A stretch of 64,000 nucleotides of DNA from Caldilineales bacterium (GCA_019695115.1 JAIBAP010000005.1:62001-126000), one strand, 5' to 3'. Shown: positions 18,913-27,410, numbered from the stretch's first letter. Made by a program: numbers and translations. Notes: generated by a model not told the origin, from the sequence alone.

Positions 18913-20039
18913 TAGAACGCCTCCTGGGTGCGGAACTGGCGCAGGTTGTAGATCATCACCGGGATGACGGCAATCAACAGCACGATGGCGATGGCGGACC
19001 CGTAGCCAGCATTCTGGTTGGTGAAGTATTCGCGGTAGAACTGGGTGGCGATCACTTGGGAATTGAACTGGCCACCGGTCATGACCCAGACCACATCGAA
19101 GATCTTCAACGTGAAGATGATGACCGTGGTGCTGACCGTGATGATGGTGCCCATGATGTAGGGGATCGTGATTTTGAAGAACACCTGCACCTCGCTGGCG
19201 CCATCCACGCGGGCGGCCTCCAAAAGATCACCCGGGATGCCCTTGATGGCAGCCGAGAACAAGGTCATGGCATAACCTGCCTGCAGCCAGATCATGATCA
19301 CGATCAAGAACAGGTTGTTCCACGGCTGGTTGGCGGCCGTCCACGCCACCGGTTGGTTGCCGGTCAGACCTGTGTAAATGGCGTTCACCAGGCCGATGTT
19401 CGGGTTGACAGCGTAGATCAGGTTCCAGATGATGGCGCCGCCCACCATCGAGATGGCCATCGGCATAAAGATCATGGCCTTGGCAAAGCGTTCGAAGCGA
19501 CTGCGGTCGGCCAGCACCGCGACCAGGAGCCCAAGAATCACGGAGCCAGAGGCGCCAAAGAGGATCCACATGATGTTGTTGCGAAATGCCACCATCATGG
19601 GGCTGTTGGCCTGCAGCGAAAAGACGGCCAGGTAGTTCTTCAGCCCGACGAACTCCCGGCCAGTGGGGCCAAACAGGCTGGCGTAGAACGTGCGCACGGT
19701 GGGTAACGCCAGGTACCAGATGAGGATGGCGACCGCCGGGCCAACGAAGACGAAGGGCTGCAGGCGACCACGCCATCGATCGCCCAGGCGTTCCACAAAG
19801 GTGTTGGAGACGAAATACAGCGCAGCGACGCCGCCCACGCCCCAGACGATCGCCACCACCGCGGTAATCCATCTGGGCGCATCGCTGTCTCGTAGGAAGA
19901 CGAAGCCTGCATAAAGCACGACGAAGGTCACAAACGGTACGAACAGCGACAACAGTAGCCGTGCGATGAATGTTCCGGTTCTCCCGATCAATCCGGCCGG
20001 CCGGGCGCGTGCCGATAAATCTGCCATCGGTGCGGTCAT
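18912..20039 (-). CDS. Carbohydrate ABC transporter permease, MalF type
   Basis: A 375-residue permease with three N-terminal helices before the core, as in MalF-type subunits, and the EAA loop EAARVDGASEVQVFFKITIPYI. The ATG at 20039 has AGGAGG 8 bases upstream; the longer frame that begins at 20135 lies in the hairpin region and is rejected. It pairs with the following MalG-type permease, with which it overlaps by one base. Confidence 0.9.
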   Translation of the reverse strand: MTAPMADLSARARPAGLIGRTGTFIARLLLSLFVPFVTFVVLYAGFVFLRDSDAPRWITAVVAIVWGVGGVAALYFVSNTFVERLGDRWRGRLQPFVFVGPAVAILIWYLALPTVRTFYASLFGPTGREFVGLKNYLAVFSLQANSPMMVAFRNNIMWILFGASGSVILGLLVAVLADRSRFERFAKAMIFMPMAISMVGGAIIWNLIYAVNPNIGLVNAIYTGLTGNQPVAWTAANQPWNNLFLIVIMIWLQAGYAMTLFSAAIKGIPGDLLEAARVDGASEVQVFFKITIPYIMGTIITVSTTVIIFTLKIFDVVWVMTGGQFNSQVIATQFYREYFTNQNAGYGSAIAIVLLIAVIPVMIYNLRQFRTQEAF

Positions 20040-20101
20040 GGGTGCATTCCTCCTGGGTAGGTAGCCGCCTGACGGAGGCTGCCAGGGTTTGGACGAGGAA
20101 C

Positions 20102-20137
20102 GGGTGCAGGGTGACGTTGCGGCGTCACCCTGCACCC
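20102..20137 (-). promoter_or_regulatory. Intercistronic hairpin between binding protein and permease genes
   Basis: A perfect 15-bp inverted repeat (20102-20116 and 20123-20137, loop TTGCGG) sits between the binding-protein stop and the permease ribosome binding site. There is no T-run, so it is not a classical terminator. In sugar ABC operons such hairpins protect the upstream mRNA from 3' decay and allow the binding protein to be made in excess; that role here is inferred. Confidence 0.7.
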
Positions 20138-20196
20138 AGGATGGCGAGCCAGGCGCTCCACGAAGGCGCAGGAGCGCTGTGCTCGTCAGATACCCG

Positions 20197-21624
20197 TTAC
20201 TGCGCTGGCCACGAAGCGTCGATCTGCTTCAAAACCGTGTCCAGGTCGGCCGCGCCGGAGAAGTAGTCGGTGAAGCCCTTCCACTCCGAGCCTGCGCCGA
20301 CCGCGCCGGGCATCATGTCGGAGGCATCAAAGCGTAGGGTTGTCGCCGCGGCGCCCAACTCGGCGATCGTGCGCTCCAGCGGAATGCCGTACATATCCGG
20401 CGTCACGTCGTTCTGCGGACCGAACGCACCGCCGGCGGCCAGCCAGGTTTCGACGCTGGCGGCGGTCGTCATCCATTGCATGACGGCGCAGACTTCAGGC
20501 CGGTCCTGGGTGGCAACCACCTGATCGCCGGCCACCAGGAAGGGCTTGCCATACTGCGAATCAATAGGCGGAAGGTAGAACACGTCATAATCCGCACCGG
20601 CCTTCACTTCCTGGGGGAAGAAGGAAGTGATGAAGGTGCCCTGGCGATGGAGCCAGCATTTGGGCGGGTCCTGGAACATCGGCGCTGGCGCATCGCTGAA
20701 CTGAGTGGATACGATCGCGGCCTTGCCGCCGTAGACCATCTTGTCGTTGTTCCAGATGTCGGCGAAGGTCTGGACAGCCTTCCTGACCTCTGGCGAGTCG
20801 AACTTCAGCTCACCCTTGATCCACTTGTCGTAGTTCTCGGGCGAGGTGGTGCGCAGCATGATGTCCTCGGTCCAGTCGGTGGCCGGCCAGCCGGTGGCCG
20901 CGCCCGAGCCGATGCCGATGCACCAAGGGGTGTCGCCGTCGGCCACGATCTGATCCTGGAGCTTCAGCAGCTCATCCCAGGTGGTCGGCACCTTGTAGCC
21001 GGCCGCGTCGAACTTGGCCTTGGGATACCACACCAGGCTCTTGCCATTGTAGCGCCACCAGAGGCCGTCCATCGCCGGCTGGCCGTCGGGGCCGGGCACG
21101 GTGGCCATGTCGAGCCACGACTGCTTGTAGTTCTCCTTCAGCCAGGACTCGGGCACAAGCTTGGTGATCGGAATGATCTTGCCCTGCTTGAAGAAGCCAG
21201 CCGCCAAGCCGGGCTGCGGGAAGTCGATGACGTCCGGGGCCGTTCCAGCAGCCATCTGAGTGCCGATGTTCGCCTCGAATTCCTTCGTGCCCACGTACTC
21301 GATAGTGATGCCGGTGGCTGCCTCGAATGCCTTCTTAGTTTCGTTGAACCTCGCTTCGTCAGCGGTGACGAAAGGGCCGGTCATGCTGACCTTGGCGCCC
21401 TTCATCTTGCCATTGTAAGCGTCGGCCAGGCAGGTCAGGCCCTTGGCGGCGGCGCCTTCGGCGCTGCCGCCGACGCCCGTGCCGGCGGTCATCGCCGCGG
21501 CGGGAGCTTCAGATGCAGCAGGGGCTTCCGTGGGAGCTGCGGCCGGTTGGGCGCCGCCACCACACGCAGCTAAAGCCAGAACCACCAGCAACATCGCAGA
21601 AAACAAAATCAGAAAACGCTTCAT
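20197..21624 (-). CDS. Sugar ABC transporter substrate-binding lipoprotein
   Basis: A 475-residue extracytoplasmic solute-binding protein of family 1. A lipoprotein signal peptide ends in the lipobox LAAC (Cys at 21), followed by a Pro/Ala-rich linker. Typical features include FEAATGITIEYVGTKEFE, AAGTAPDVIDFPQPGL and VPTTWDELLKL. Neighbouring trehalose synthase and amylosucrase-like genes point to maltose, trehalose or sucrose as ligand. GAGGAG precedes the ATG. It is the first structural gene of the operon, directly after the lacI-type regulator. Confidence 0.92.
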   Translation of the reverse strand: MKRFLILFSAMLLVVLALAACGGGAQPAAAPTEAPAASEAPAAAMTAGTGVGGSAEGAAAKGLTCLADAYNGKMKGAKVSMTGPFVTADEARFNETKKAFEAATGITIEYVGTKEFEANIGTQMAAGTAPDVIDFPQPGLAAGFFKQGKIIPITKLVPESWLKENYKQSWLDMATVPGPDGQPAMDGLWWRYNGKSLVWYPKAKFDAAGYKVPTTWDELLKLQDQIVADGDTPWCIGIGSGAATGWPATDWTEDIMLRTTSPENYDKWIKGELKFDSPEVRKAVQTFADIWNNDKMVYGGKAAIVSTQFSDAPAPMFQDPPKCWLHRQGTFITSFFPQEVKAGADYDVFYLPPIDSQYGKPFLVAGDQVVATQDRPEVCAVMQWMTTAASVETWLAAGGAFGPQNDVTPDMYGIPLERTIAELGAAATTLRFDASDMMPGAVGAGSEWKGFTDYFSGAADLDTVLKQIDASWPAQ

Positions 21625-21718
21625 TGGTTTCTTCTCCTCAGGAAGAAATTGAGAGTGTGTCGACTAAGTTGGTTCGATGAACAAGGGAATAGAAGGTCTC
21701 GGTATTGGTTCACCTCCT

Positions 21719-21731
21719 GATCGAAACGATC
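21719..21731 (-). promoter_or_regulatory. Possible LacI-family operator before the transport operon
   Basis: GATCG-AAA-CGATC is a perfect inverted repeat with 5-base arms, just after the regulator stop codon and 95 bases before the binding-protein ATG. It has the CGAAACG core common in LacI-family sites, but it differs from the palindrome at the regulator's own promoter. I see no clear promoter between it and the gene. Confidence 0.35.
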
Positions 21732-21744
21732 GCTAGAGCACAAC

Positions 21745-22806
21745 CTAGGCGGCACCTGTCAGGGCGCCCAAGGAGTGTTTGTGTAAAGTATGGTTTGGGG
21801 AAGGCGGCGCTGTCGTTTGCCGCACCACAGGTCTGACATCGAGTGACACGGTGCTTGCAACTCGATCGGGCTGTTGGATCAGATCCAGAAGCAAGGCAAC
21901 GCCTTCGACGCCGGATGTAAACAGAGGCTGATGAATCGTGGTGAGATGCATGTACTCGGCCAGATAGATGTCATCAAAGCCGATGATCGAGAGGTCGTTG
22001 GGGACCTGCAATCCCGCATCCTGCGCCGCCTGCATCACACCGATAGCCTGAACATCGCTGGAAGCAAAGATAGCCGTTGGCCGCGGCGTAAGCCGCAAAA
22101 GTTCGGCGGCTGCCTGCCTAGCCTGTGGCACGCCGTGCCACAGGGCGGCGGCATGATAGTCAGGTCGGATCGGCAGGCCGGCCGCGCTCAGGGCCTGATG
22201 ATAACCTTCCAGCCGGTGCCTGCCGGCAACGAAGCCGAACGGGCTGCCAAGCTGGTCGCTGACATAGCCGATGCGTTCGTGTCCGAGCGAGATCAGGTGC
22301 TCGGTGGCCAACCGGCCGCCGCAGACATCGTCGATGACCACACGCCGGAATGCCGGCTGTCGGGAATCGATCAGAACCGTTGGCAGCCCGGAATGAGAAA
22401 GCGAGGCCGCTTCACGATCCGAAAGCGGCAGAGAGACGATCAGCAGGCCGTCGAAACGCTGCCGCCGGGGCAGGGTCTTCAGATAATGGTCACGGCGTTC
22501 GACCGTCTCGACATTGTAGATAACGACATCATACGCCGTTTCCTCCAACGCCGCCACCACACCCTGCAGCCGCTCGACGAACGAAGGCAGAGTGAAGAAG
22601 GGGACGATGGCAGCGATGGTATAGGTTTTCCCGGATTGCAGCCGTCGGGCGCTGGGGCTGGGCGTGAACTCCAACTGAGCGATGGCTGTTTCCACTGCTT
22701 CGCGCGCGGATGGACTGACCGAAGGGTGGTTGTTGAGCACCCTCGAAACCGTGCCGACGCCGACGCCGGCAAGTTTCGCCACATCGCGAATGGTGACGCT
22801 GGCCAT
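21745..22806 (-). CDS. LacI-family transcriptional regulator
   Basis: A 353-residue regulator. The N-terminal helix-turn-helix reads VTIRDVAKLAGVGVGTVSRV, with the hinge-helix region FTPSPSARRLQSGKT, then a periplasmic-binding-protein-like sensor domain (ELLRLTPRPTAIFASSDVQAIGV and DLSIIGFDDI). It lies at the head of the sugar uptake operon and probably represses it in the absence of an alpha-glucoside. A palindrome at its own start of transcription suggests autoregulation. Confidence 0.93.
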   Translation of the reverse strand: MASVTIRDVAKLAGVGVGTVSRVLNNHPSVSPSAREAVETAIAQLEFTPSPSARRLQSGKTYTIAAIVPFFTLPSFVERLQGVVAALEETAYDVVIYNVETVERRDHYLKTLPRRQRFDGLLIVSLPLSDREAASLSHSGLPTVLIDSRQPAFRRVVIDDVCGGRLATEHLISLGHERIGYVSDQLGSPFGFVAGRHRLEGYHQALSAAGLPIRPDYHAAALWHGVPQARQAAAELLRLTPRPTAIFASSDVQAIGVMQAAQDAGLQVPNDLSIIGFDDIYLAEYMHLTTIHQPLFTSGVEGVALLLDLIQQPDRVASTVSLDVRPVVRQTTAPPSPNHTLHKHSLGALTGAA

Positions 22807-22875
22807 AGACTCCGTTGAGAAAAGGGCTAAGCGGAAGCTTCCCGCACCGTCCAGTAATCGCTGTGGATCGATGCG

Positions 22876-22893
22876 CTTGGAAACGGTTCCAAG
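22876..22893 (-). promoter_or_regulatory. LacI-type operator at the regulator's own promoter
   Basis: CTTGGAA-ACGG-TTCCAAG, arms of 7 bases, lies 6 bases downstream of the -10 box of the regulator promoter, covering the expected transcription start. The GGAAACGGTTCC core resembles LacI/CcpA-type sites. This position would block initiation, so the regulator likely controls itself. Confidence 0.7.
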
Positions 22894-22899
22894 TGCCCT

Positions 22900-22928
22900 A
22901 TACTAGCACCACCTTTTCGTCTTGTCAA
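22900..22928 (-). promoter_or_regulatory. Promoter of the LacI-family regulator
   Basis: Minus strand: perfect TTGACA (22923-22928), 17 bases, then TAGTAT (22900-22905) preceded by TGC, an extended -10. The operator palindrome follows directly downstream. Confidence 0.75.
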
Positions 22929-22944
22929 TAGGCTAATTTTGTCA

Positions 22945-22975
22945 GCGGTCGGAGCGCTGCGAGCGCTCCGACCGC
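22945..22975 (-). terminator. Hairpin after serS
   Basis: A perfect 14-bp inverted repeat (22945-22958 and 22962-22975, loop GCG) begins 13 bases beyond the serS stop codon. The following minus-strand bases are TGACAAAATT, only a weak T-run, so termination may be inefficient or Rho-assisted. It also separates serS from the regulator promoter. Confidence 0.6.
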
Positions 22976-22988
22976 TCCGATCCCAACT

Positions 22989-24266
22989 TCACCCGATCAC
23001 ATCCGCCCCCACATACGGCCGCAATACCTCCGGCACGGCCACCGTGCCATCGGGCTGCTGGTAATTCTCCAGGATAGCGATCATCACCCGCGGCAGCGCC
23101 AGCCCCGAACCGTTGAGCGTGTAGACGAAGCGCGGTCGCGCGCCTGGCTCCGGCCGGTAGCGGATATTGGCGCGGCGGGCCTGGAAATCGGTGAACATCG
23201 AACACGAGCTGACCTCCAGCCATTCGCCGCAGCCCGGCGCCCACACTTCCAGGTCGAACTTGATCGCCGCCACGAAGCTGAGGTCGCCGGTGCACATCTG
23301 CACGACGCGGTAGGGCAGGTCGAGCAGCCGGCAGATGTCCTCGGCGTTGTCTACCAATTGGTCCAGTTCATCACGGCCCGTCTCGGGGGTGCAGAACTTG
23401 ACCATCTCCACCTTGTCGAACTGGTGCCCGCGCTTGATCCCGCGCGTATCCTTGCCCGCGCTCATTTTCTCGCGACGGAAGCACGGCGTGTAGGCCACGT
23501 GTTTGATCGGCAGTTGCCCGGCGTCGAGGATTTCATCGCGATAGAGATTGGTGACGGGCACCTCGGCGGTCGGGATCAGCCAGAGGTCGTCCTCGATATC
23601 GCGGTAGAGGTTTTCGCCGAACTTGGGCAGGTTGCCGGTTCCCACCAGGCAGGACTCGCGCACCACAAAGGGCGGGTACACCTCGGTGTAGCCGTGCTGC
23701 TGGACATGGACATCCAGCATCCAGGTGATCAAGGCCCGTTGCAGCCGTGCGCCCAGGCCCTTGAGCACGTAGAAACGGCTGCCCGACAATTTGACGCCGC
23801 GATCGAGGTCGAGGATACCGAGGGCCTCGCCGACCTCCCAGTGTGGCTTGGGCGCAAAGCCCAGGTCGCGCGGGCCGGCGGGCGTGCGCACAACGACGTT
23901 TTCGCTGTCGTCCTTGCCCACGGGCACTTCGGGCAGCGGCAGGTTGGGGATGGTGAGCATGGCCTGGTCGAGCTCGGCCTCCACCTGTTTCAGTTCGGTT
24001 TCCAGGCTGTCGATGCTTTCGCCCAACTGGGCCATGGCCTGCTTCTGTTGCTCGGCCTCTGCCTGCTTGCCCTCGCGCATCAGCCCGCCGATGGCCTTCG
24101 AGCCGGCGTTGCGCTCGGCCTTCAGCCGCTCCACCTCGACCAGAATCTCGCGGCGGCGCAGGTCGAGGGCGATGGCGCTTTCCAACGGCGCGGGGTCGGC
24201 GTCCAGATCGCGCATCGCCGCCCGCACGCGCTCGCTTTCTTCACGGATGAGACGAATATCTAACAT
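22989..24266 (-). CDS. serS: Seryl-tRNA synthetase
   Basis: A 425-residue class II synthetase. The first 105 residues form the long coiled-coil arm that grips the tRNA-Ser variable arm. Motif 2 is around CFRREKMSAGKDTRGIKRGH, motif 3 is NGSGLALPRVMIAILENYQ, and the serine-binding region contains IPTAEVPVTNLY. AGGAG lies 9 bases before the ATG. Its long leader holds a T-box for uncharged tRNA-Ser, so expression responds to serine starvation. Confidence 0.97.
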   Translation of the reverse strand: MLDIRLIREESERVRAAMRDLDADPAPLESAIALDLRRREILVEVERLKAERNAGSKAIGGLMREGKQAEAEQQKQAMAQLGESIDSLETELKQVEAELDQAMLTIPNLPLPEVPVGKDDSENVVVRTPAGPRDLGFAPKPHWEVGEALGILDLDRGVKLSGSRFYVLKGLGARLQRALITWMLDVHVQQHGYTEVYPPFVVRESCLVGTGNLPKFGENLYRDIEDDLWLIPTAEVPVTNLYRDEILDAGQLPIKHVAYTPCFRREKMSAGKDTRGIKRGHQFDKVEMVKFCTPETGRDELDQLVDNAEDICRLLDLPYRVVQMCTGDLSFVAAIKFDLEVWAPGCGEWLEVSSCSMFTDFQARRANIRYRPEPGARPRFVYTLNGSGLALPRVMIAILENYQQPDGTVAVPEVLRPYVGADVIG

Positions 24267-24285
24267 GATAGCAACTCCTGTAAGA

Positions 24286-24393
24286 ATTGGTTATTGGTTA
24301 TTGGTTATTGGAGATTAGAGATTAGAGACTGGAGATTGGAGATTGGAGATTATCAATAACCAATCTCTAATAACCAATCTCCAATAACCAATA
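24286..24393. repeat. CCAATNN/ATTGG heptamer array with orientation switch
   Basis: Nine heptamers run from 24286 to about 24348 (ATTGGTT three times, ATTGGAG, ATTAGAG twice, ACTGGAG, ATTGGAG twice). Then the reverse-complement words ATAACCA and ATCTCCA follow to 24393. The two halves can pair over some 40 bases. The array fills the space between the T-box terminator and the serS ribosome binding site. Confidence 0.85.
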
Positions 24394-24426
24394 AAAACGC
24401 CCCTCGTCTGCCAGGACGAGGGGCGT
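24391..24426 (-). terminator. Rho-independent terminator of the serS T-box
   Basis: A perfect 12-bp stem (24397-24408 with 24415-24426, loop of 6) is followed on the minus strand by TTTTTAT. It lies directly behind the T-box sequence, the standard position for the terminator that competes with the antiterminator. Confidence 0.9.
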
Positions 24427-24509
24427 TCGTGGTGCCACCTGGATTTGTCGCTCGTAGCGAAACGAGCAACCTTGGGGCCGATAACGAGGCCAAGCGGCGG
24501 GTTTTAGTC

Positions 24510-24562
24510 GGTTATTGGGTATTGGTTATTGGATCACGCTCCAATAACCAATCACTAATAAC
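24510..24562. repeat. Heptamer words forming a hairpin inside the T-box leader
   Basis: GGTTATTGG-type words run to 24532 and then, after ATCACGCT, CCAATAACCAAT-type words run back. This is the same CCAATNN vocabulary as the arrays at 24286 and 25970. It occupies the variable part of the T-box leader between stems I and III. Confidence 0.8.
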
Positions 24563-24692
24563 TTTTCCAACCAGCGGCTCGGGAGTGGATTTCGGCGGTT
24601 CGTCGCCATTGCCTCGCACCTGCCGGCAACTCTCTGCTGACTCGAAGCGCTTAGTTGTCTCCGTCGATGCCGTTGCTGATTCAACTGAAAAA

Positions 24693-24721
24693 ACTATAGC
24701 ATGGCCGGGGAAAAACTGCAA
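24693..24721 (-). promoter_or_regulatory. Promoter of serS
   Basis: Minus strand TTGCAG (24716-24721), 17-base spacer, TATAGT (24693-24698), with TGC directly before the -10 (extended -10). Transcription would start near 24686, just before stem I of the T-box. The -35 box starts 6 bases after the end of the upstream flavoprotein gene. Confidence 0.75.
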
Positions 24722-24726
24722 ACACA

Positions 24727-25884
24727 TCAAATGACATGCCTCTCCCCATCCAGCCGCCCGCCGGCAAAGCGATCGCAGCTCAGTTCGCCAATATCGACCG
24801 TGCTAGCCGCCCCATCCAGGATCATCTCCGCCATCAGCAGCCCGCAGACTGGCCCCTGCATAAAGCCGTGCCCGCTGAAACCGGTGCAGGTGTACAGCCC
24901 GTCCACCGGCAGCGGCCCGATGATCGGCTGGCTGTCGGGCGTCACCTCATACAGCCCGGCCCATTGCGTCAGCAATTCCGCCCGTTCCAGCAAGGGGAAG
25001 CGGGCGATGGCGCGGTCGAAGTGGTGCAGCGTCCACTCGTGGTCGACATCCAGCTTCTCGCCCGGCGTCTCGTTCGGGTTGGACATGCCGGTGAGGATGC
25101 CGCCGGTCTCGTAATGGAAATAGAGGCTCTGGTCGAAATCGATCAGAAACGGCATTTCGCGCGGGATGCCGAGCGGCCGGGTGACGGCGATCTGCCGGCG
25201 GAGCGGAACCACGGGCAGATCGACGCCCGCCGTCGCCGCCAACGGGGCCGACCACGGCCCGGCCGCCAGGAGAACGACCGGCGCTGCCACCGGGCCGGCC
25301 TCGGTCTCCACGCCCACCACTCGCCCCGCCTCGGTGCGGATGGCCGTGACGCCGGCGCCCGTCAGCAGCGTGGCTCCCCGCCGCCGCGCCTGCGTCACAT
25401 AGCCCTGCACCACCGAATTGGGGTCGCACAGCCCATCGCGGCCATAGAACGTCCCGGCGATGATGGCCGGCGCCGCAGCCAGGTCGAGCAAGGGCGCCCG
25501 GCGGGCGATCTCATCCACCTGTAGCCATTCGGTGGCCACGCCCAACGAGTGTTGCAGGGCCACATTCTTCTCGAACTCGGCCACGGTGGCAGGCGAACTC
25601 AGCATCAGCAGATAGCCGCATTGATGCAAGCCGATCTCCTGCTCCATCTCCTGCGGGAAACGCGCCAACATCTCGATACTCAGCTTCGATAGCCGGATAT
25701 TGATGGCAGCCGAAAACTGGTGGCGGATGCCGCCGGCGCAGGTTCCGGTGGCGCCCTGGCCGAAGAACGGCCCCTTCTCGAGCAGCAGGATGCGCCCCGC
25801 CCCGCGCAAGGCCAGGTGATAGGCGGCGCTCACGCCCATCACCCCACCGCCAATGATGACAATGTCAGCCGTTTTGGGTAGCAT
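24727..25884 (-). CDS. FAD-dependent oxidoreductase, D-amino-acid/sarcosine oxidase family
   Basis: A 385-residue DAO-superfamily flavoprotein. The N-terminal dinucleotide fold reads DIVIIGGGVMGVSAAYHLA, followed by ERGxxxxGAT-like GPFFGQGATGTCAGGIRHQ, and the C terminus has the FAD-binding signature YTCTGFSGHGFMQGP. Proteins of this kind oxidise sarcosine, glycine, proline or other secondary amines, or act as beta subunits of heterotetrameric sarcosine oxidase. Without partners nearby the substrate is open. Its position just upstream of serS is suggestive of a glycine/serine link but is not evidence of one. Confidence 0.87.
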   Translation of the reverse strand: MLPKTADIVIIGGGVMGVSAAYHLALRGAGRILLLEKGPFFGQGATGTCAGGIRHQFSAAINIRLSKLSIEMLARFPQEMEQEIGLHQCGYLLMLSSPATVAEFEKNVALQHSLGVATEWLQVDEIARRAPLLDLAAAPAIIAGTFYGRDGLCDPNSVVQGYVTQARRRGATLLTGAGVTAIRTEAGRVVGVETEAGPVAAPVVLLAAGPWSAPLAATAGVDLPVVPLRRQIAVTRPLGIPREMPFLIDFDQSLYFHYETGGILTGMSNPNETPGEKLDVDHEWTLHHFDRAIARFPLLERAELLTQWAGLYEVTPDSQPIIGPLPVDGLYTCTGFSGHGFMQGPVCGLLMAEMILDGAASTVDIGELSCDRFAGGRLDGERHVI

Positions 25885-25969
25885 GTTACCTCATCGTCTC
25901 ACAGAAGATAGAAAGCCCGGCGATTGTACCCCCCCTCCCCCTCTGCCCCCAAGCCCGCCCGACCACTCC

Positions 25970-26074
25970 CCAATAACCAATCTCCAGTCCCCAATAACCA
26001 ATCTCCAATCTCCAGTCCCCAATAACCAATCCCCAATAACCAATCCCCAATCTCCAATCCCCAATCCCCAATCT
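25970..26074. repeat. CCAATNN heptamer array, 15 units in register
   Basis: Fifteen consecutive heptamers drawn from four words (CCAATAA, CCAATCT, CCAATCC, CCAGTCC) run without a register break. Six C residues then lead directly to the ATG of the aminotransferase at 26081. The array thus replaces the usual 5' leader of that gene. Confidence 0.9.
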
Positions 26075-26080
26075 CCCCCC

Positions 26081-27349
26081 ATGCCCACCCTCACCCCCAC
26101 CCTCATCCGCCACCACTTCCCCGCCCTGGCCGAGACCGACGACCGTGGCCAGCCCCTCATCTTCTTCGATGGCCCCGGCGGCAGCCAGGTCACGCAATCC
26201 GTCATCGACGCCATGAGCGACTACCTGACCCGTCGCAACGCCAACACCCACTCGCCCTTCCTCACCTCACAGCGCACCGACGAGACCCTGGCCGCCGCCC
26301 ATCTGGCCCTGGCCGACCTGCTCAACGCCCCCTCGCCCGACGAAATCATCTTCGGGCCAAACATGACCACGCTGACCTTCGCCTTCAGCCGCGCCCTGGC
26401 CCGATCCTGGCAACCCGGCGACGAGGTCATCGTCACCCGGCTCGACCACGATGCCAACATCGCCCCCTGGCTGGCCTTGCAGGAGCAGGGCATCGCCATC
26501 CGCTGGCTGGACTTCGACCCCGCCGACTGCACTCTGCGCCTGGATGAACTCGACCATCTGCTCGGCCCGCGCACCCGGCTGGTGGCTGTGGGCGGCGCCT
26601 CCAACGCCGTTGGCACCCTCAACCCTATCGCCGCCATCGTCGCCCGCGCCCATGCCGCCGGCGCCCTGGTCTTCGTGGATGCCGTCCACCTGGCCCCGCA
26701 CTTCCCCATCGACGTGCAGGCGCTGGGCTGCGATTTCCTGGCCTGCTCCGCCTACAAATTCTACGGCCCCCATATCGGCATTCTCTGGGGACGCTACCAC
26801 CTCCTCGACGCCCTCCCCGCCTACAAAGTCCGCCCCTCGCACCCCCACCCGCCCGGCAAGTGGATGACCGGCACCCAGAACCACGAAGGCCTGGCTGGGA
26901 CCACCGCCGCCGTCGATTATCTGGCCGGGCTGGGCGATGCCTTTGGGCAGGACTGGGCCGGGCAGTTCCCTGCCTTCTCCGGCCGCCGGCTCTCGCTCAA
27001 GCTGGGCCTCAGCGCCATCGCTGCTTACGAACGCGGCCTCTTCGCTGCCATGCTCGATGGCCTGGAAACGATCCCCGGTCTGACGGTCTACGGCCTCACC
27101 GAGCGCAAACGTTTGCACGAACGCGCGCCCACCGCCGCCGTCCGGCTTGAAGGCTACACCCCGGCCGAACTCTCGGCCCGGCTGGCCCAGCACGGCATCG
27201 CCGCCTACGCCGGGCATTTCTACGCCGTCGAGGTCATCCAGCGGCTGGGCCTGGCAGAAAAGGGCGGCGTCCTCCGCCTGGGCCTGAGCCACTACAACAC
27301 CCAGGCCGAGATCGACCGCCTGCTGGAGATTCTGTCGGACTGGGCCTGA
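26081..27349 (+). CDS. Class V aminotransferase / cysteine desulfurase-like protein
   Basis: A 422-residue PLP enzyme of the class V fold. The PLP lysine lies in [13 protein letters not shown], the cofactor Asp and His in [11 protein letters not shown], and [13 protein letters not shown] and [16 protein letters not shown] mark the N domain. Relatives are annotated as cysteine desulfurase-like (SufS/CsdA-like) proteins, kynureninase or isopenicillin-N epimerase-like enzymes. The conserved Cys loop of SufS is not evident, so a desulfurase role is unproven. There is no Shine-Dalgarno sequence; the leader is the CCAATNN array followed by C6. Confidence 0.85.
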   Translation: MPTLTPTLIRHHFPALAETDDRGQPLIFFDGPGGSQVTQSVIDAMSDYLTRRNANTHSPFLTSQRTDETLAAAHLALADLLNAPSPDEIIFGPNMTTLTFAFSRALARSWQPGDEVIVTRLDHDANIAPWLALQEQGIAIRWLDFDPADCTLRLDELDHLLGPRTRLVAVGGASNAVGTLNPIAAIVARAHAAGALVFVDAVHLAPHFPIDVQALGCDFLACSAYKFYGPHIGILWGRYHLLDALPAYKVRPSHPHPPGKWMTGTQNHEGLAGTTAAVDYLAGLGDAFGQDWAGQFPAFSGRRLSLKLGLSAIAAYERGLFAAMLDGLETIPGLTVYGLTERKRLHERAPTAAVRLEGYTPAELSARLAQHGIAAYAGHFYAVEVIQRLGLAEKGGVLRLGLSHYNTQAEIDRLLEILSDWA

Positions 27350-27375
27350 GCCATCCACCCATCCACCCCGCAAAG

Positions 27376-27404
27376 TTGACAGCTTCGCACATGCGTGCTA
27401 ATCT
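27376..27404 (+). promoter_or_regulatory. Candidate promoter upstream of a possible small RNA
   Basis: Perfect TTGACA (27376-27381), 17-base spacer, then TAATCT (27399-27404) preceded by TGC. The -10 is weak, but the extended -10 and spacing match other promoters of this window. No coding start follows for 320 bases. Confidence 0.45.
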
Positions 27405-27410
27405 TCAGCC

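Larger units (their letters stand above)
24391..24686 (-). promoter_or_regulatory. T-box riboswitch for uncharged tRNA-Ser, upstream of serS
   Basis: The leader has the T-box landmarks in order on the minus strand. Stem I contains the AG-rich bulge CAGAGAG (24630-24636) followed by TTGCCGGCAGGTGCGAGG, and a specifier TCC (24587-24589) followed by A and then CTCCCGAG. A 9-bp stem III (GTTGCTCGT with ACGAGCGAC) comes next, then the T-box AGGTGGCACCACG (24428-24440) and the terminator. TCC is a Ser codon, and the TGGC of the T-box pairs with the GCCA end of tRNA-Ser, so both contacts agree with the downstream gene. Between stem I and stem III lies a heptamer-repeat hairpin in place of a usual stem II. 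Confidence 0.92.
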
